From positions 1-64,000 of the forward strand of contig JARFIW010001667.1 in the NCBI GenBank assembly GCA_036346225.1: a stretch of DNA of 64,000 nt, in the 5' to 3' direction. The position numbers and the translations under genes are program-made. The DNA is from Platerodrilus igneus. Lineage: Eukaryota; Arthropoda; Insecta; Coleoptera; Lycidae. A model generated the notes under the pieces. The model was not told the origin of the DNA. It did not search any database and saw only the letters and a program-made list of their open reading frames with translations. Below are positions 32,793 to 43,900 of the stretch, piece after piece. Every line of letters starts with the position of its first letter. Position 1 is the stretch's first letter.

Positions 32793-32796
<4 letters not shown>

Positions 32797-32835
<39 letters not shown>
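32797..32835. repeat. (TA)n tract, right edge of the hammerhead repeat
   Basis: Pure TA repeat. Confidence 0.95.
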
Positions 32836-32841
<6 letters not shown>

Positions 32842-33475
32842 CTATGGTTTACTTAGTTACCACGTATTACGGGTTTATGAGATGTGCAAACAGTGTTAAC
32901 GTGCTAGTGAACTATAATTGAGAGGATTTTCTAAGAGACAGGCGCTGAACGTAACAAATCCCCTCCAATCAAAACGTCGTGATAGGAAAACAAAAGCAAC
33001 AAAGCAGGCAGTACAGTACTAATAAAAAGTAAAAACAAAAAAAATTCGTTTGAGAAAATCCAAAGAAAAGCAAAAAACCAACAAAAATTAACTTACATCC
33101 GGTTCGAGTGACCTATATACATCAATAGGATGAACCAAAAAAAATTTGCTTAAGAAAACTACAAGAAACACTCAAAAACCAACAAAAGAGCTTTTATTCG
33201 GCTCGAAGCACAAGTATACCCAACTAAATCTAAAATTTTAAAGGACAAAAGAAAAGGAAAAGTAGAAGGTTGCAATCATCAAAGCAAAGATGGAATGGTC
33301 TAACACTGAAGAAAAGTTATAGGAGGAGGATATCTCTAGTAAAGACAAAGTAAAGTGTTCAACTTCAAGAAAAGAGATTGGTTTCTCTTGAAGAAACCCA
33401 AAGTAAGAAAAGGAACGAGGAAGAAAACCAACGGTACAAAAGAAAGTGTGAGTGAGTGTGTGTGAGTAGTAGGGT
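32836..33475. other. No gene seen
   Basis: A-rich sequence with two loose repeats of AAAACCAACAAAA (about 33075 and 33175). No supportable ORF. Confidence 0.4.
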
Positions 33476-33560
33476 AAGGCCGGTCTGACTTCAAAACGGT
33501 GTACGCGTATGTTTTTCCATGTAACATACGCGTGCACCGTTTTGAATCTAGACCGGCCTT
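33476..33560. repeat. 36-bp inverted repeat with 13-nt loop (MITE-like)
   Basis: AAGGCCGGTCTGA... at 33476-33511 pairs with 33525-33560, with about four mismatches. GACCGGCCTTATA recurs at about 33606 and a shorter ACGTGTGT/ACACACGT hairpin follows at 33634-33657. The cluster looks like a palindromic MITE or its tandem remains. Confidence 0.8.
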
Positions 33561-33778
33561 ATATACTTTCAATGTAAAATATGTGTGGACATGTTTTGAA
33601 GTCAGACCGGCCTTATACTACTTTCAATGGAACATACGTGTGTGACTTCAAAACACACGTGTGCTACGTTGAAAAATGTAAGTGCAGTGAAAATGTGGAG
33701 CTGTTTTGAATTCGGTCTTCTAGCGAGAAGTTATAAAATAGGTCAGATGCAAAATATCGCATTCAAGTCAATTGTGTT

Positions 33779-34453
33779 TAATTAAAGTGGATTCTGATTT
33801 ATGTTTTTTACTTTTCTTTAGAGCCGGCAAATACACATAGGACGGTTTGACTTCAAAGTGTGCCCAACAGTAGGAAAAGCAGCGGCGGTAATCAAGGTCA
33901 ATCCTATCTAATATAAGTGAAAAATCTTTGACTATCAATTATAACAACATAAATTAGTTAACGGAGTGTTGTGTGTAAGATAGAAGCAAGTAATTAAATG
34001 CAATATGGATTTTAATACTCTTAATAAAACCGCATATCGCAAACCTTATGTAAATTCAAAAGATCTTGTAGTGAATAAGAGGTTTGAAGTTTTGAAAGTG
34101 GAACTGTCAAGACAAAATATGGAGAAAGAGTATTAGTGGAAACAGAATAGGTCAAAAGTATATTGCCATTGAGATATTTTAAATACCTTCAAGCACATGG
34201 TAAAACAATTAAATGAAAGTATTGGCTTGAACAAACACGTATACATAACTAGTAAAGGTATCGATCGGTCTAACTGTCAACATAGAATTTTCAGAATAAT
34301 ATGTCACTATTCTAAGAAATTAGTTTATTATAATAATATACAACTTGTTTTTTACTGTTTATTTTATTATAACACATCTAAGTCGATTGTGTAAAGAATG
34401 CTGTATTTAATTAAAGTGGGTTCTGATTTATGTGTATTTTACTTTGAGGTTAC
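33779..34453. repeat. 44-bp direct repeats bracketing a small ORF
   Basis: TTAATTAAAGTGGRTTCTGA and following bases occur at about 33779-33822 and again at about 34410-34453, flanking the small coding remnant at 34005. They could be short terminal repeats or a segmental duplication. Confidence 0.5.
34005..34230 (+). pseudogene. Decayed small TE-associated ORF
   Basis: ATG 34005 opens 43 codons (MDFNTLNKTAYRK..., stop 34134-34136). In the next frame KYGERVLVETE, a stop, and ILPLRYFKYLQ follow. The sequence SKDLVVNKRFEVLKVEL...KYGERVLV...LPLRYF resembles short single-domain ORFs that recur in arthropod transposons (a 'TKYG..hhV.L....hhLP.RY' pattern). I know the pattern but not a function. One frameshift and one stop. 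Confidence 0.35.
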
Positions 34454-34555
34454 TACCTTGTTTAGAGAATGACTTGTTTCAAAAAATAAACTTTTATAAA
34501 ATACTTTTATTTACAAATTATTGAATATTTTGATCTAACTATTTACAGTTAAAAT

Positions 34556-34950
34556 CTAACTATTTGTAAATGAAGAAGTATCTATTAACTCCCGTTCTTG
34601 AAGTACCTTCTGCTCTCTTGCAGCCAGTTCCTCTCTTTTTTGCTTTATTATTTCTAGTTCCAAATCTAGACGACGCAGTAGCTTCTCTCCACGCTTTTTA
34701 AATGCATTAAGCAACTCTACTGTGTCATCTTCGTAGGATTTGTCATCTTCACAGCAAACAGCCATATTAGGTCCTGCACATAACTTTTTCATAGCCAACA
34801 TGTTTTTGCCGGATCTGTGAGCATAACATAACAGATTATTGTAGATTCCACTTTTCTTTTGTATACTACCTGATGTTTCTGAGAGGATCAGAATGTGCCA
34901 ACGATCCAACGATAGCCTCAGAATTTCCAGAATGGTTTTTTGATCCTAAT
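34556..34950 (-). CDS. Unrecognised ORF with C-terminal charged helix, possibly a 3' exon
   Basis: The frame runs from about 34950 (after a TTAGATTAG acceptor-like sequence) to the stop at 34556. No ATG start is present near the beginning, so an upstream exon would be needed. The middle has cysteines (LCAGPNMAVCC), then an acidic patch EDDKSYEDD. The last 45 residues (KRGEKLLRRLDLELEIIKQKREELAAREQ) form a strong amphipathic, coiled-coil-like helix, as at the C-terminus of Myb/SANT-type TE-associated proteins. That resemblance is weak. An intronic spacer and a short upstream frame (MSESAARVVVVS, about 35112) could be exon 1. No function proposed. Confidence 0.35.
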
Positions 34951-35404
34951 CTAATGTAACTTACAAATTAGTAGTGTTTGCATAAACATAAATATATTCC
35001 AACGTACATGTATGGTTCTGCTTTACTATGACGTTGATCATTGGTACATCTAATTTCGAGCAGAGGAACTGGCTGCGGTGAAACAACAACGACACGAGCG
35101 GCAGACTCGGACATTTCATTGCTCTTAAAACGCGCAAATCTATCAATATTAAAACACATGTATAAATGTAAAAAAGCACTAACCGTGATATATATATTAC
35201 GTCACTATCAAAAATAGCAGCAGCATCAAGTTTGAGGTGAAGAACCAAAAACTTCTTTAATCAAGTCTTCGTTAGAATGAAATATAAATTGTTCTAGAAC
35301 TTTTACACTATCGTGGTACTGCTACCATTTTTGATCAATGATAAGTTACTCATTTTGTAAAGTTGATAGTAGTAACTAATAATTATACAAGAGCTCTGAT
35401 TGAA
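34951..35404. other. No certain gene
   Basis: May hold the upstream exon suggested for the 34556-34950 ORF. Otherwise featureless. Confidence 0.3.
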
Positions 35405-35505
35405 TACTGTTGGTAAAATCTACGTGAAGTATTTTTATTAAATAAGAAACTGGCCTGTTAGAAAAAAATTAAAAATTTGCATCGTTTTCTGAAAAAATTG
35501 CAAAT
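35405..35505. repeat. Dispersed 100-bp repeat S, copy 1
   Basis: TACTGTTGGTAAAATCTACG and the next 80 bases match 44637-44735, inside the insertion that splits the Polinton polymerase. It ends close to a TA tract. Confidence 0.8.
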
Positions 35506-35513
35506 GAAAATGT

Positions 35514-35562
<49 letters not shown>
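35514..35562. repeat. (TA)n tract
   Basis: Pure TA repeat beginning about ten bases after the S repeat. Confidence 0.95.
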
Positions 35563-35565
<3 letters not shown>

Positions 35566-35796
35566 GCGATGTAATCTATTCTAATGAATAAAAAACAGTA
35601 TGTAAGCAAATATAATTATGCCTCAGCAGAAATAAAGAATTGCAAAGAAGGCACAGAGTAAAATAAAAAACCTAAATTAGTTAAATGTCGTTTAAATTAA
35701 TGCGATGCAAATGGCTCTTAACTAATACAGTAATATAGAATAAGTTACAGATTATTGGTGACACAATTTACTTTTCAGTAAAACTGAAAAAAATTT

Positions 35797-35800
<4 letters not shown>

Positions 35801-35835
<35 letters not shown>
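35801..35835. repeat. (TA)n tract, left edge of A3
   Basis: Pure TA repeat abutting TGCTGTGAAACC. Confidence 0.95.
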
Positions 35836-35837
<2 letters not shown>

Positions 35838-37976
35838 CTGTGAAACCTCTTGAATTACCTGGTCTGTTGATTTTCTTCTGTTAATCGCCTCGGCTGCTCC
35901 TCTAGATAACTTTCATCCTCATACATAACAAAAACAAACACATTCCTACCACAAACATCAACGTCAACTCTATTTACATCAATATTCACAATACATTAAA
36001 ATTTCAAAATTAATATTCAGCATAAATTTTTAATATCGGAAAATTTCAAAATTAAATTTATTATCATTTTAATGTGCATCCAGAATTAAAGTCCTTGTTG
36101 GATGCCTACTAATTAATATAACAATATAAGCAGACCGAGTCTGAGTATAAAGGAGCATCTACCACCCTTTACGTTAATTAACCAGGTTCGTCTAATTGAG
36201 CTCAAAGACATACCCATATTTTCATCATAATTCAGAACATCAATACTAAATACCCTTTCTACTTAAACAAGCAAATTTCATCTTAAAATTAAAATTTTAT
36301 GGTTAGTACAATTTCACTAATGTCCATTTAAAGTAAATCAATTATAAAGTTATTCAACACACACAAAATGTCAAACAAAATAGTATAATTTACCTAAAGG
36401 TTACTGTCCTCAAAGCTTCAATGTACATCGTCCCTTTAGTAATCACACCATTCCAACAGGATTATATTTACGGCTTCTAATTCTCAACGCTTTTAAAATT
36501 TTCTCCATCACCCTTTATTTAAAGTTGTTTCTGGGCTTTTCCGGAACTCATCTGTGTATATCTGACCCTTGTTTCGTGGATCCAGACACGTATTTGAACC
36601 ATTTAATTATTAACACCCCGAAAAATAGCAAAGAAATTCATGCGTCTTTCACCAATATACGCCAAAACTGCCTACTTTTGTGTATACATTTGTCGTTGTA
36701 AATTTTGCTAATTGGTACAGTGATCCTAAATTTTATTACCTTGTATCTAAGTGCACTGAAGTACATTCATGTTAGCACGTAAATAACAAACTATTTTGAA
36801 TCACTAAAATATACGAGCAAAATTTTAAATTATTTTATCAAACTAAAATGCACTGTTTAACATCTTGAATCAAGTCGCGGATGTAAGAGCTTTTAACGCA
36901 TCGAATAGTCAAAAGTCTAAGAGGCCGAAATTCATATTACCACCGGTATATATAGCGAATAGCCGGCACGTCGCTTTTGTCCTCAAAACAGACAATTCTT
37001 AAGAATTTCTCATTCTATGTTCCCAGTACGTCGCTCGCGCGTCGGTTTTTACGAATTTTTCACTCGCCCCACTTAAATCTCAGAAATTCTCACACGGCAC
37101 GCAAACATGTCCGAGAAAAACTAATTAATTTTGTACAGAAATTGTTGTTTCTACCTCTGATATTTGCATCCTATTTTCAACCAATTGTGACCCTCGTGAC
37201 GTTGCTTAAATCACGCCTTTTACTATATGTGTCTTTGCTTGACGCATTTTCTCTTTCCTTTTCTAACCTGTTCGTATTGGTGCAAATTGATATTCTTTAT
37301 TATCGATTATATTTTAGTCCATGTGGACTATCTGGGTTAAATAACCCCGAATCGCACCTTCTCGTGAATATTAAGCCCCGGTTTCTCCAAGATTCTTTGA
37401 AACCATTTGTTATCTACAAAATTTACGCCGTATGTGATATTTAAACTACGCAGGTGTTCAAAATAATATTAATTCTCAGAGCTTTTTAAATAAACCCTGT
37501 TTTGTATTTCGTGCTAAAGCATCTGACCGTTTCCAATATCCTTAGAATCGACATGTTTATCTAAACAAATTAAACTGAAATTGCCTTTTAAAATACGCAG
37601 GTGTGTTCAAACATCCTACTTCTAACTAACACTTCTAGGATTTGCATTTTAGTGGGTTTTTACAAGTTTCTGTAGATATTATCTGTACGTTTTGTTCAAT
37701 ACCGGTTACTTGAAATAGAGTTAATTAAGATAAATTTTGCACGTAATTTCCATTTGTTTAGGAATAATTACATTACACGCAGAGCTTTTTAATACTGCTT
37801 CTTTTGATATAAAGCGTCTTGTACATGATTCAAATTTCTTATGTTTAATGAAACTAATAAATTTTTATGCTTCACGGTTTTAATAACGCGTATTATCTAA
37901 TAATATTCATTATACACGGTGATTAAAATTATTTGATGTGATTATTTAATTTTCTACCCTGGTCTAAATATGAGTA
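35836..37976 (-). repeat. LTR-like element A, copy 3
   Basis: Same family and orientation as A2: TGCTGTGAAACC to TCTAAATATGAGTA, with a TATA-like box on the minus strand near 36943. The 468-bp plus frame at 36977 lies inside the repeat without family similarity and is not called as a gene. Confidence 0.6.
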
Positions 37977-37991
37977 ATATATATATTACTC
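37972..37991. repeat. Centre of the A3/A4 palindrome
   Basis: GAGTAATATATATATTACTC is a perfect 20-bp palindrome joining the two A copies tail to tail with no other sequence between them. Confidence 0.92.
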
Positions 37992-40073
37992 AAATTTAGA
38001 CCAGGGTAGAAAATTAATAAAAAGCATCAAATAATTTTAATCACCGTGTATAAGGAAGCTTTGGGTAATAATACGCTTCATTTAAAGGCATATTGGATAA
38101 ATTCGTCATTTACTTCTAAACATAGGGTTTATATTGTTTAGATATTGTTAAACACCGTGTATATCAGAGCAGTGGAAAATGGTACGCTTTATTAAAGGCC
38201 TACTGTGTAGATTTAAATCATTCAATTAGAATGTAGGGTTTGTATATAATCATAATCAACGTGTAAAAGAAAGTAATGTAAAATTTCATTAGATAATACG
38301 CATTACTAAAACCGTGGAGCATAAAAATTTATTCTTTTCGTTAAAAATAAGAGGTTTAGATTATTCACTGGACGCTTTCTATAAAAAGAAGCAGAGTTAA
38401 AATGTTCAACTTGTATTTAATTTAATCTTTCCAAGTACTAAAACTATCGAGAAATTAGAACGACGTGGGAAAGTCACGTAAGAGCCTTCAGCGTATTAGA
38501 ACTAAGAACACCTGCAAAAGATAACGATGTATATGATAGTCGATAAGCGTCAAGCTATATGAGCGCAAGTAAGAAAGCAAGTTTGTGGTATAAAGACAAA
38601 GGGAATGCATTGGTAGTTAAATGAGGGGAAATATGTAAAACAAGAGCACTGGTTGTAGATAGAATGAACAGACTAGATTGGCGATTAAGGTTGAAATAAG
38701 ATGCAAACATGAGAGGTAGAAGCATATGAGTTTCTATATAAAATTAATTAGTTGTTCGCGGACGTGTGCGAGGCGTGTGGAAATTTCTTAGATTTCAACT
38801 CGGACGAGTGCAGTAGAATCATTGTACCGAGACATCGGAAGGGAAAATAGAATGCGAATTTCTGAAAATCGTCCGTCGCGGGACGAAATTCGACTTACAA
38901 GCGAGCCATTATATAAACCCGTGCTGATAGGAGTTTAGCTCTCTTTTATTTTTGATTATATTCGATACTTCAAGCGGTCTCTCTTTATTTTTGATTTTAT
39001 TCGATACTTCAAGCAGAATACATGGTGATTACGTGCTACGATACAAGTTATTATGCATTAGTGCACTTAGAGAAGATAGATGAAGGTAATAAAGTCTAGT
39101 TATATTTGCGGGTATTACTGTACCAATTATCCAAATTAGTAACGATAAATAAATAAATAGAAGTATGCAGTTTTGGTATAGCGTGAAAGTATTATGAATT
39201 TCAGTGCTATTTTTCGGGAGTGTTAGTAATCAAGTGTTATTCGTAAACGTGATTGGATCCACAAAACAAGATTTAGATATACATAGATGAGTTCCTGAGA
39301 AGCCCTGAAATCTTTTAGACAAATGGTGGTGTAGAAAAATTTTAAAGGCGGCCAGAAATCCGAGGACGTAAACATAACCCAGTTGGAATGGTGTGATTAA
39401 CAAAGGACGATGTACATTGGAGCCACGAGTGCATTAACCTGCAGGTAACTTATGCATTGTTGTTCTATCTTAGATGTTTTGGTGTGTGTTGAATATCTTT
39501 ATAATTTGTTTGATAAAGATGGACAGTAGTAAATTTGTATAAACAACAAGTTTTGAATTTTAAGGTAAAATTTTCTTGTATAAGTAGAAAGGAGTATTTA
39601 TCAAGTTTATGTTTTGGATTATGATGAAAATTTGGGACTGTCTTTGAGCTCAATTAGACTAACTTGTTAAATTAACGTAAAGGGGTGGGAGATGCTCCCT
39701 TTTATTTAGACTCAGGTCTGCAAATATTGTTTATTTAATTAGTATGCATCCTATAAGGACTCTAATTCTGGATGGAAATTAAAATGATGGCAAATTTGAA
39801 CTTGAAATTTTATAATGCTGAAATTTATGCTGAAATTTAATTTTGAAATTTTAATGTATTACGAATACTGATGTAAATAGAGTTAACGTTGATGTTTGTG
39901 GTAGGAATGTGTTTGTTTTTTTTTTTATGAATGAGGATGAAAGTCTTAACTAGGTGAGCAGCCGAGGCGGAAAGAGTAAAGAGGCAATTATCAGAAAAGA
40001 TTCAACGGACAAGAGAATCACAGCAAATCTTGGCGCTCAATTCGTGAGGCTCGATTCTTATAAAAATTCACAG
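37987..40073 (+). repeat. LTR-like element A, copy 4
   Basis: Mirror image of copy 3, starting TACTCAAATTTAGACC. TATA box near 38909-38916 (TATATAAA). It ends in a CACAGCAAATCTTGGCGCTC module and a truncated ATTCACAG against a TA tract. Confidence 0.6.
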
Positions 40074-40078
40074 AAATA

Positions 40079-40129
<51 letters not shown>
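40074..40129. repeat. (TA)n tract, A4 / Polinton side
   Basis: Long TA repeat ending TATATAG, followed by GTATGTTG. Confidence 0.95.
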
Positions 40130-40131
<2 letters not shown>

Positions 40132-40959
40132 TATGTTGTAATTGTGTGTTTACATTGAAAGCGTTTACACGACTCATGCTACATCATGAAATTCTTTCAT
40201 TGTCAAGGTACTGCAATATATAGCTTACAATAAATTAAATTACACGACGTTAATTGAATTATAAAACTGCAGAATGTTTTTTAATACTGGTTTTAAAAAA
40301 CAAAATTGTGTACCTTATCACAACCAGAAAACGGAATTCTATTTATAATAGGTACAAGATCGCTTTTGTTAACCTTTCATTTGCACATAGCCATGAGTGT
40401 GTAAATTAATAAACAAAATTGACAGTTTTTTCTGAAAATTTTTTATATGTAACCATAAAATAAAAATAGTACTGTACTGCTAGCATATTTTCCGTACACA
40501 CGAGAATAAATACACAGTCCTGTAAGAATATTACTACTGTACTGCAAGCAAGCATATTTTCCGTAAACACATGGTGAATGAAATGATACAAAGTCGTCGT
40601 CGTGTCGATGCAACTGTTAATAAAAGGACATCAGATACTATGTTTATTAAAACTGGATTTGTTGGAAATTAAAAATTCATTGTTAATTTTTCTGCTGAAT
40701 ATTCTTTAAGAATTAAACCATTCATGCTTGAAAATCGTCTTGAATCAGAACGTAAATAAAAACGTCTTTAACAATTGCATCCAAAGCAATTCGCTATGCA
40801 ATTATTTTGATTCCATAGAAATAAATATTATTGCATTATAACATTTTTTATATGCTAATTCTTTTACAGTTGTTTGCTTATGTCAGATGATATTTATGTA
40901 TAAATAGCCAATAAATCTCTACATATATTAAGTAGTGTAGTGTAGTGATTGTATAGAAC
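40130..40959. other. Probable Polinton left end, non-coding
   Basis: Lies between the TA tract and POLB, where the left terminal inverted repeat of the Polinton should be. CTGTACTGCWAGCATATTTT occurs twice (about 40474 and 40536), a local duplication. A plus-strand patch at 40590-40760 has short coding-like runs with stops that I do not recognise. The partner repeat would lie right of the window. Confidence 0.35.
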
Positions 40960-43900
40960 ATGAATTCTGAAACAGTAGCCGAAGTTAGTAGTGATATTTT
41001 AAAGTTAACAGTAAAATGTATGAATCTTATCAAATCAGTTGACGAAAATATGAAACACATGATAATTCTAAAGACAAACATAAGTTTATTAAAGCTTGCG
41101 ATCAAAACAAAGTATACGAAGACAATCGCTAGGAATTTCGTAGTAGGCTGGAGTCTAATCTGGCACATCTTAAAAGTTACCTTGTACGATTCAGACACTT
41201 GAAACGCTCTTTGGAATACCCAGGTAAAGGTAGTGATGCAACGCTTTATAGAGGTCATATTTGACATTTGATTTGGCATGATTTACAATCATGTTTTGAA
41301 AGTCGAATAATTACGGGACTTATTACCAATTTAAGCTATAAAGATCCTCTAGTGTTCTTAGACAAGGCGTTCGCTAGTTTTAAACGTCAATGTTGAAAGT
41401 TAATGTAATATTGACCGCTAACTTTGTTAAGCCTACAACTGGTGAAATAGATTTGAAGACGTTTCCTACTGCAAATCGTCACATCGATATAAACACCAAT
41501 CTCAAGCAGTGGTATAAGGAGAACGTATTGGACAAGATATCGAAGCGATTGGAAGAATTTAGTGAAAAGGATTTAGGTTGGACAATCCAAGAAGTTTTAC
41601 ACTTGAAGGTAAATATAAACAATCATGATCCGCTTAAAGGAGGGTGTTCAACGTTTGTTCCGGTTTCGGACTTTATAGCAAAAAAATGAGCTGTGGTAAA
41701 TGTAATAAATAACGACCAACATTGCTTTCTTTGGGCCTTGGTTTCCGCTTTACATCCTGCTAAACAAAATATTCATAGAATATCTAGCTATCCACATTTT
41801 GATACAGTATTACGCTACAATTTAATTCAGTTTCCAATCACCTTAAAAAACATAAAAAAAATTGAGAAGCTCAACAATCTCGCAATTAACTTATATTGTG
41901 TAGAAAATACTAAAATACTGCCATTTTGTTTAAGTGAAAATTTAGGAAAAATAGAACCTATTAATCTGTTAGTTTTAAATAATAATGATTCCTTACAATA
42001 TTCTCGTCCGACAAATGCTAATGAAAATCACTTTCATTTTACTTGGATTAAGGATATGTCAAAATTATTTGCAAAACAGTTGTCTTCATATCACCACAAA
42101 TTTTTTTTTTTGTTATAGATGTTTAAATAATTTTAGTATAGCGGCATTACTTAAGCATCATTCGAATCATTGCGAAAAACAGAATACTTGCTCAATAAGA
42201 TTATCCAAAGAATCCCAAAAGTATCTAAAATTTAAACATTTCCACTACCAAGAAAAGGTATCATTTGTAGTTTATGCAGATCTCGAATGTATATTAGAAC
42301 CATGCAATGAGCCAAAGGTAATATTAAACACAGTTCGTTACCAAAGACATATACCCTTTGGTGTAGCGTACTATTTGAAATGTTCGTATGATAATAAATA
42401 TTCCAAATTTCAATTGTAACGCGGAAAGGATTGTATAGAATGGTTTGTTGCTCAATTGAAACTGATTTCAGAAACGACGAATAAAATTTTCTGTAACCCA
42501 AAACCTATTAATCCTTTAACAGAAGAACAATATTCAGCATTTAAATTTGCCCCTCACTGTCACATATGCAATAAACCTTTTAGTATAGATGATATTAGAG
42601 TTCGCGATCACTGTCACTTTACAGGTAAATTTCGAGTAGCGGTTCATCAAGATTGCAACATCAATTATCACAATTCTTATATGATACCAGTAGTTTTTCA
42701 TAACTTATCAGGATACGATTCACATTTCATTATTAAAGAAATCGCGTTAGGGTTATCAGGTTCGTTAAGCATTCTACCAATAAATAAGGAAAAATACATA
42801 TCTTTTACAAAATATGTAAAAGGTACGAAAGTTAGTTTTAGATTTATCGATTCATTCAGATTTATGACATCTAGCATCGAAAAATTAGCTTTCTACTTAG
42901 ATGATAATAAAAAATCCATCACCAGGGAAAATTGTAACACTGATAATGAGTTTCGGTTACTTACGCGTAAAAGCATATTTCCCTATGATTACATTAACTT
43001 TTGGGGTAGGCTCAATGAAACCAATTTAACCTGTAAAACAGCATTCTTTAATCGTTTGCGCAATGAAGAAGTTTCAGATAAAGACTACAATCATGCCAAA
43101 CACGTTTAGCAAGCAATTAATATAAAAACACTAGGGGACTATTCAGACCTATATTTAAAAACAGATGTACTGCTCTTGACTGATATATTTGAAAACTTTA
43201 GAAAAACTTGTATGTTTACGTATAAGTTAGATCCACTTCACTACTTTACGACTCCTGGTTTAGCTCTAGATGCAATGTTAAAAAGGACGAACGTTAAACT
43301 CGAGTTGCTTACTGATATTGAGAAAATAATGTTTTTAGAACGGGGAATTGGTGGTGGCGTTTCTCAATGTTCGAATATTTATACCAAAGCAAAAAACAGA
43401 TATATGAATGCAGATTATGATCCGAATTTCGATTCTAAATATTTAATGTATTTTGATGTTAATAATTTATGTGGGGCTGCAATGTCTGAATATCTTCCAT
43501 AGGGAGAATTTTAATTTTTAGATGGCACCAATCCAGATATAGTACGTTTAGACATACTTAATATTCCCGATGATTCTGATGTAGGATATATTTTTGAATG
43601 CGATTTACACTACCCAGTATCTTTACATGAAATTCACAGTGACTTACCGTTGGCGCCTGAACATATGATACCACTAGTACCTTCTAATAAATAAAACCTA
43701 AAAAAATTACTTACAACTTTATATCCAAAACTCAACTATATTATTCACTACAAGAATTTAAAAATGTATTTAAGCTACAGTTTAGAACTGAAAAGGATTC
43801 ATAAGGTTCTTCGGTTTAAACAAGCTCCTTGGTTAAAAGAATACATTGATTTGAATACGAAATTAAGACAACAGTCAAAAAACAGATTCGATATATGCTT

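Larger units (their letters stand above)
31468..32796. mobile_element. Hammerhead-bearing repeat, 510-bp unit (retrozyme-like or non-autonomous PLE)
   Basis: One inverted unit (31468-31938, minus) is followed by one complete and one partial direct unit (plus). AGTTTCGGTT at 31961 recurs at 32471 and the ribozyme core at 32121 recurs at 32631, giving a 510-bp monomer. The array has no coding capacity and TA tracts on both sides. Tandem non-coding monomers with type I hammerheads are the hallmark of animal retrozymes. A Penelope pseudo-LTR array is the main alternative, and a PLE with a similar motif lies 5 kb away. Confidence 0.72.

Noticed and set aside
33238..33572. Two minus frames of 99 and 78 codons
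   Set aside because: Low-complexity Ser/Phe-rich readings across the hairpin region.
36977..37444. 155-codon plus frame
   Set aside because: It lies inside LTR-like copy A3, is not conserved in A1, A2 or A4, and has no domain.
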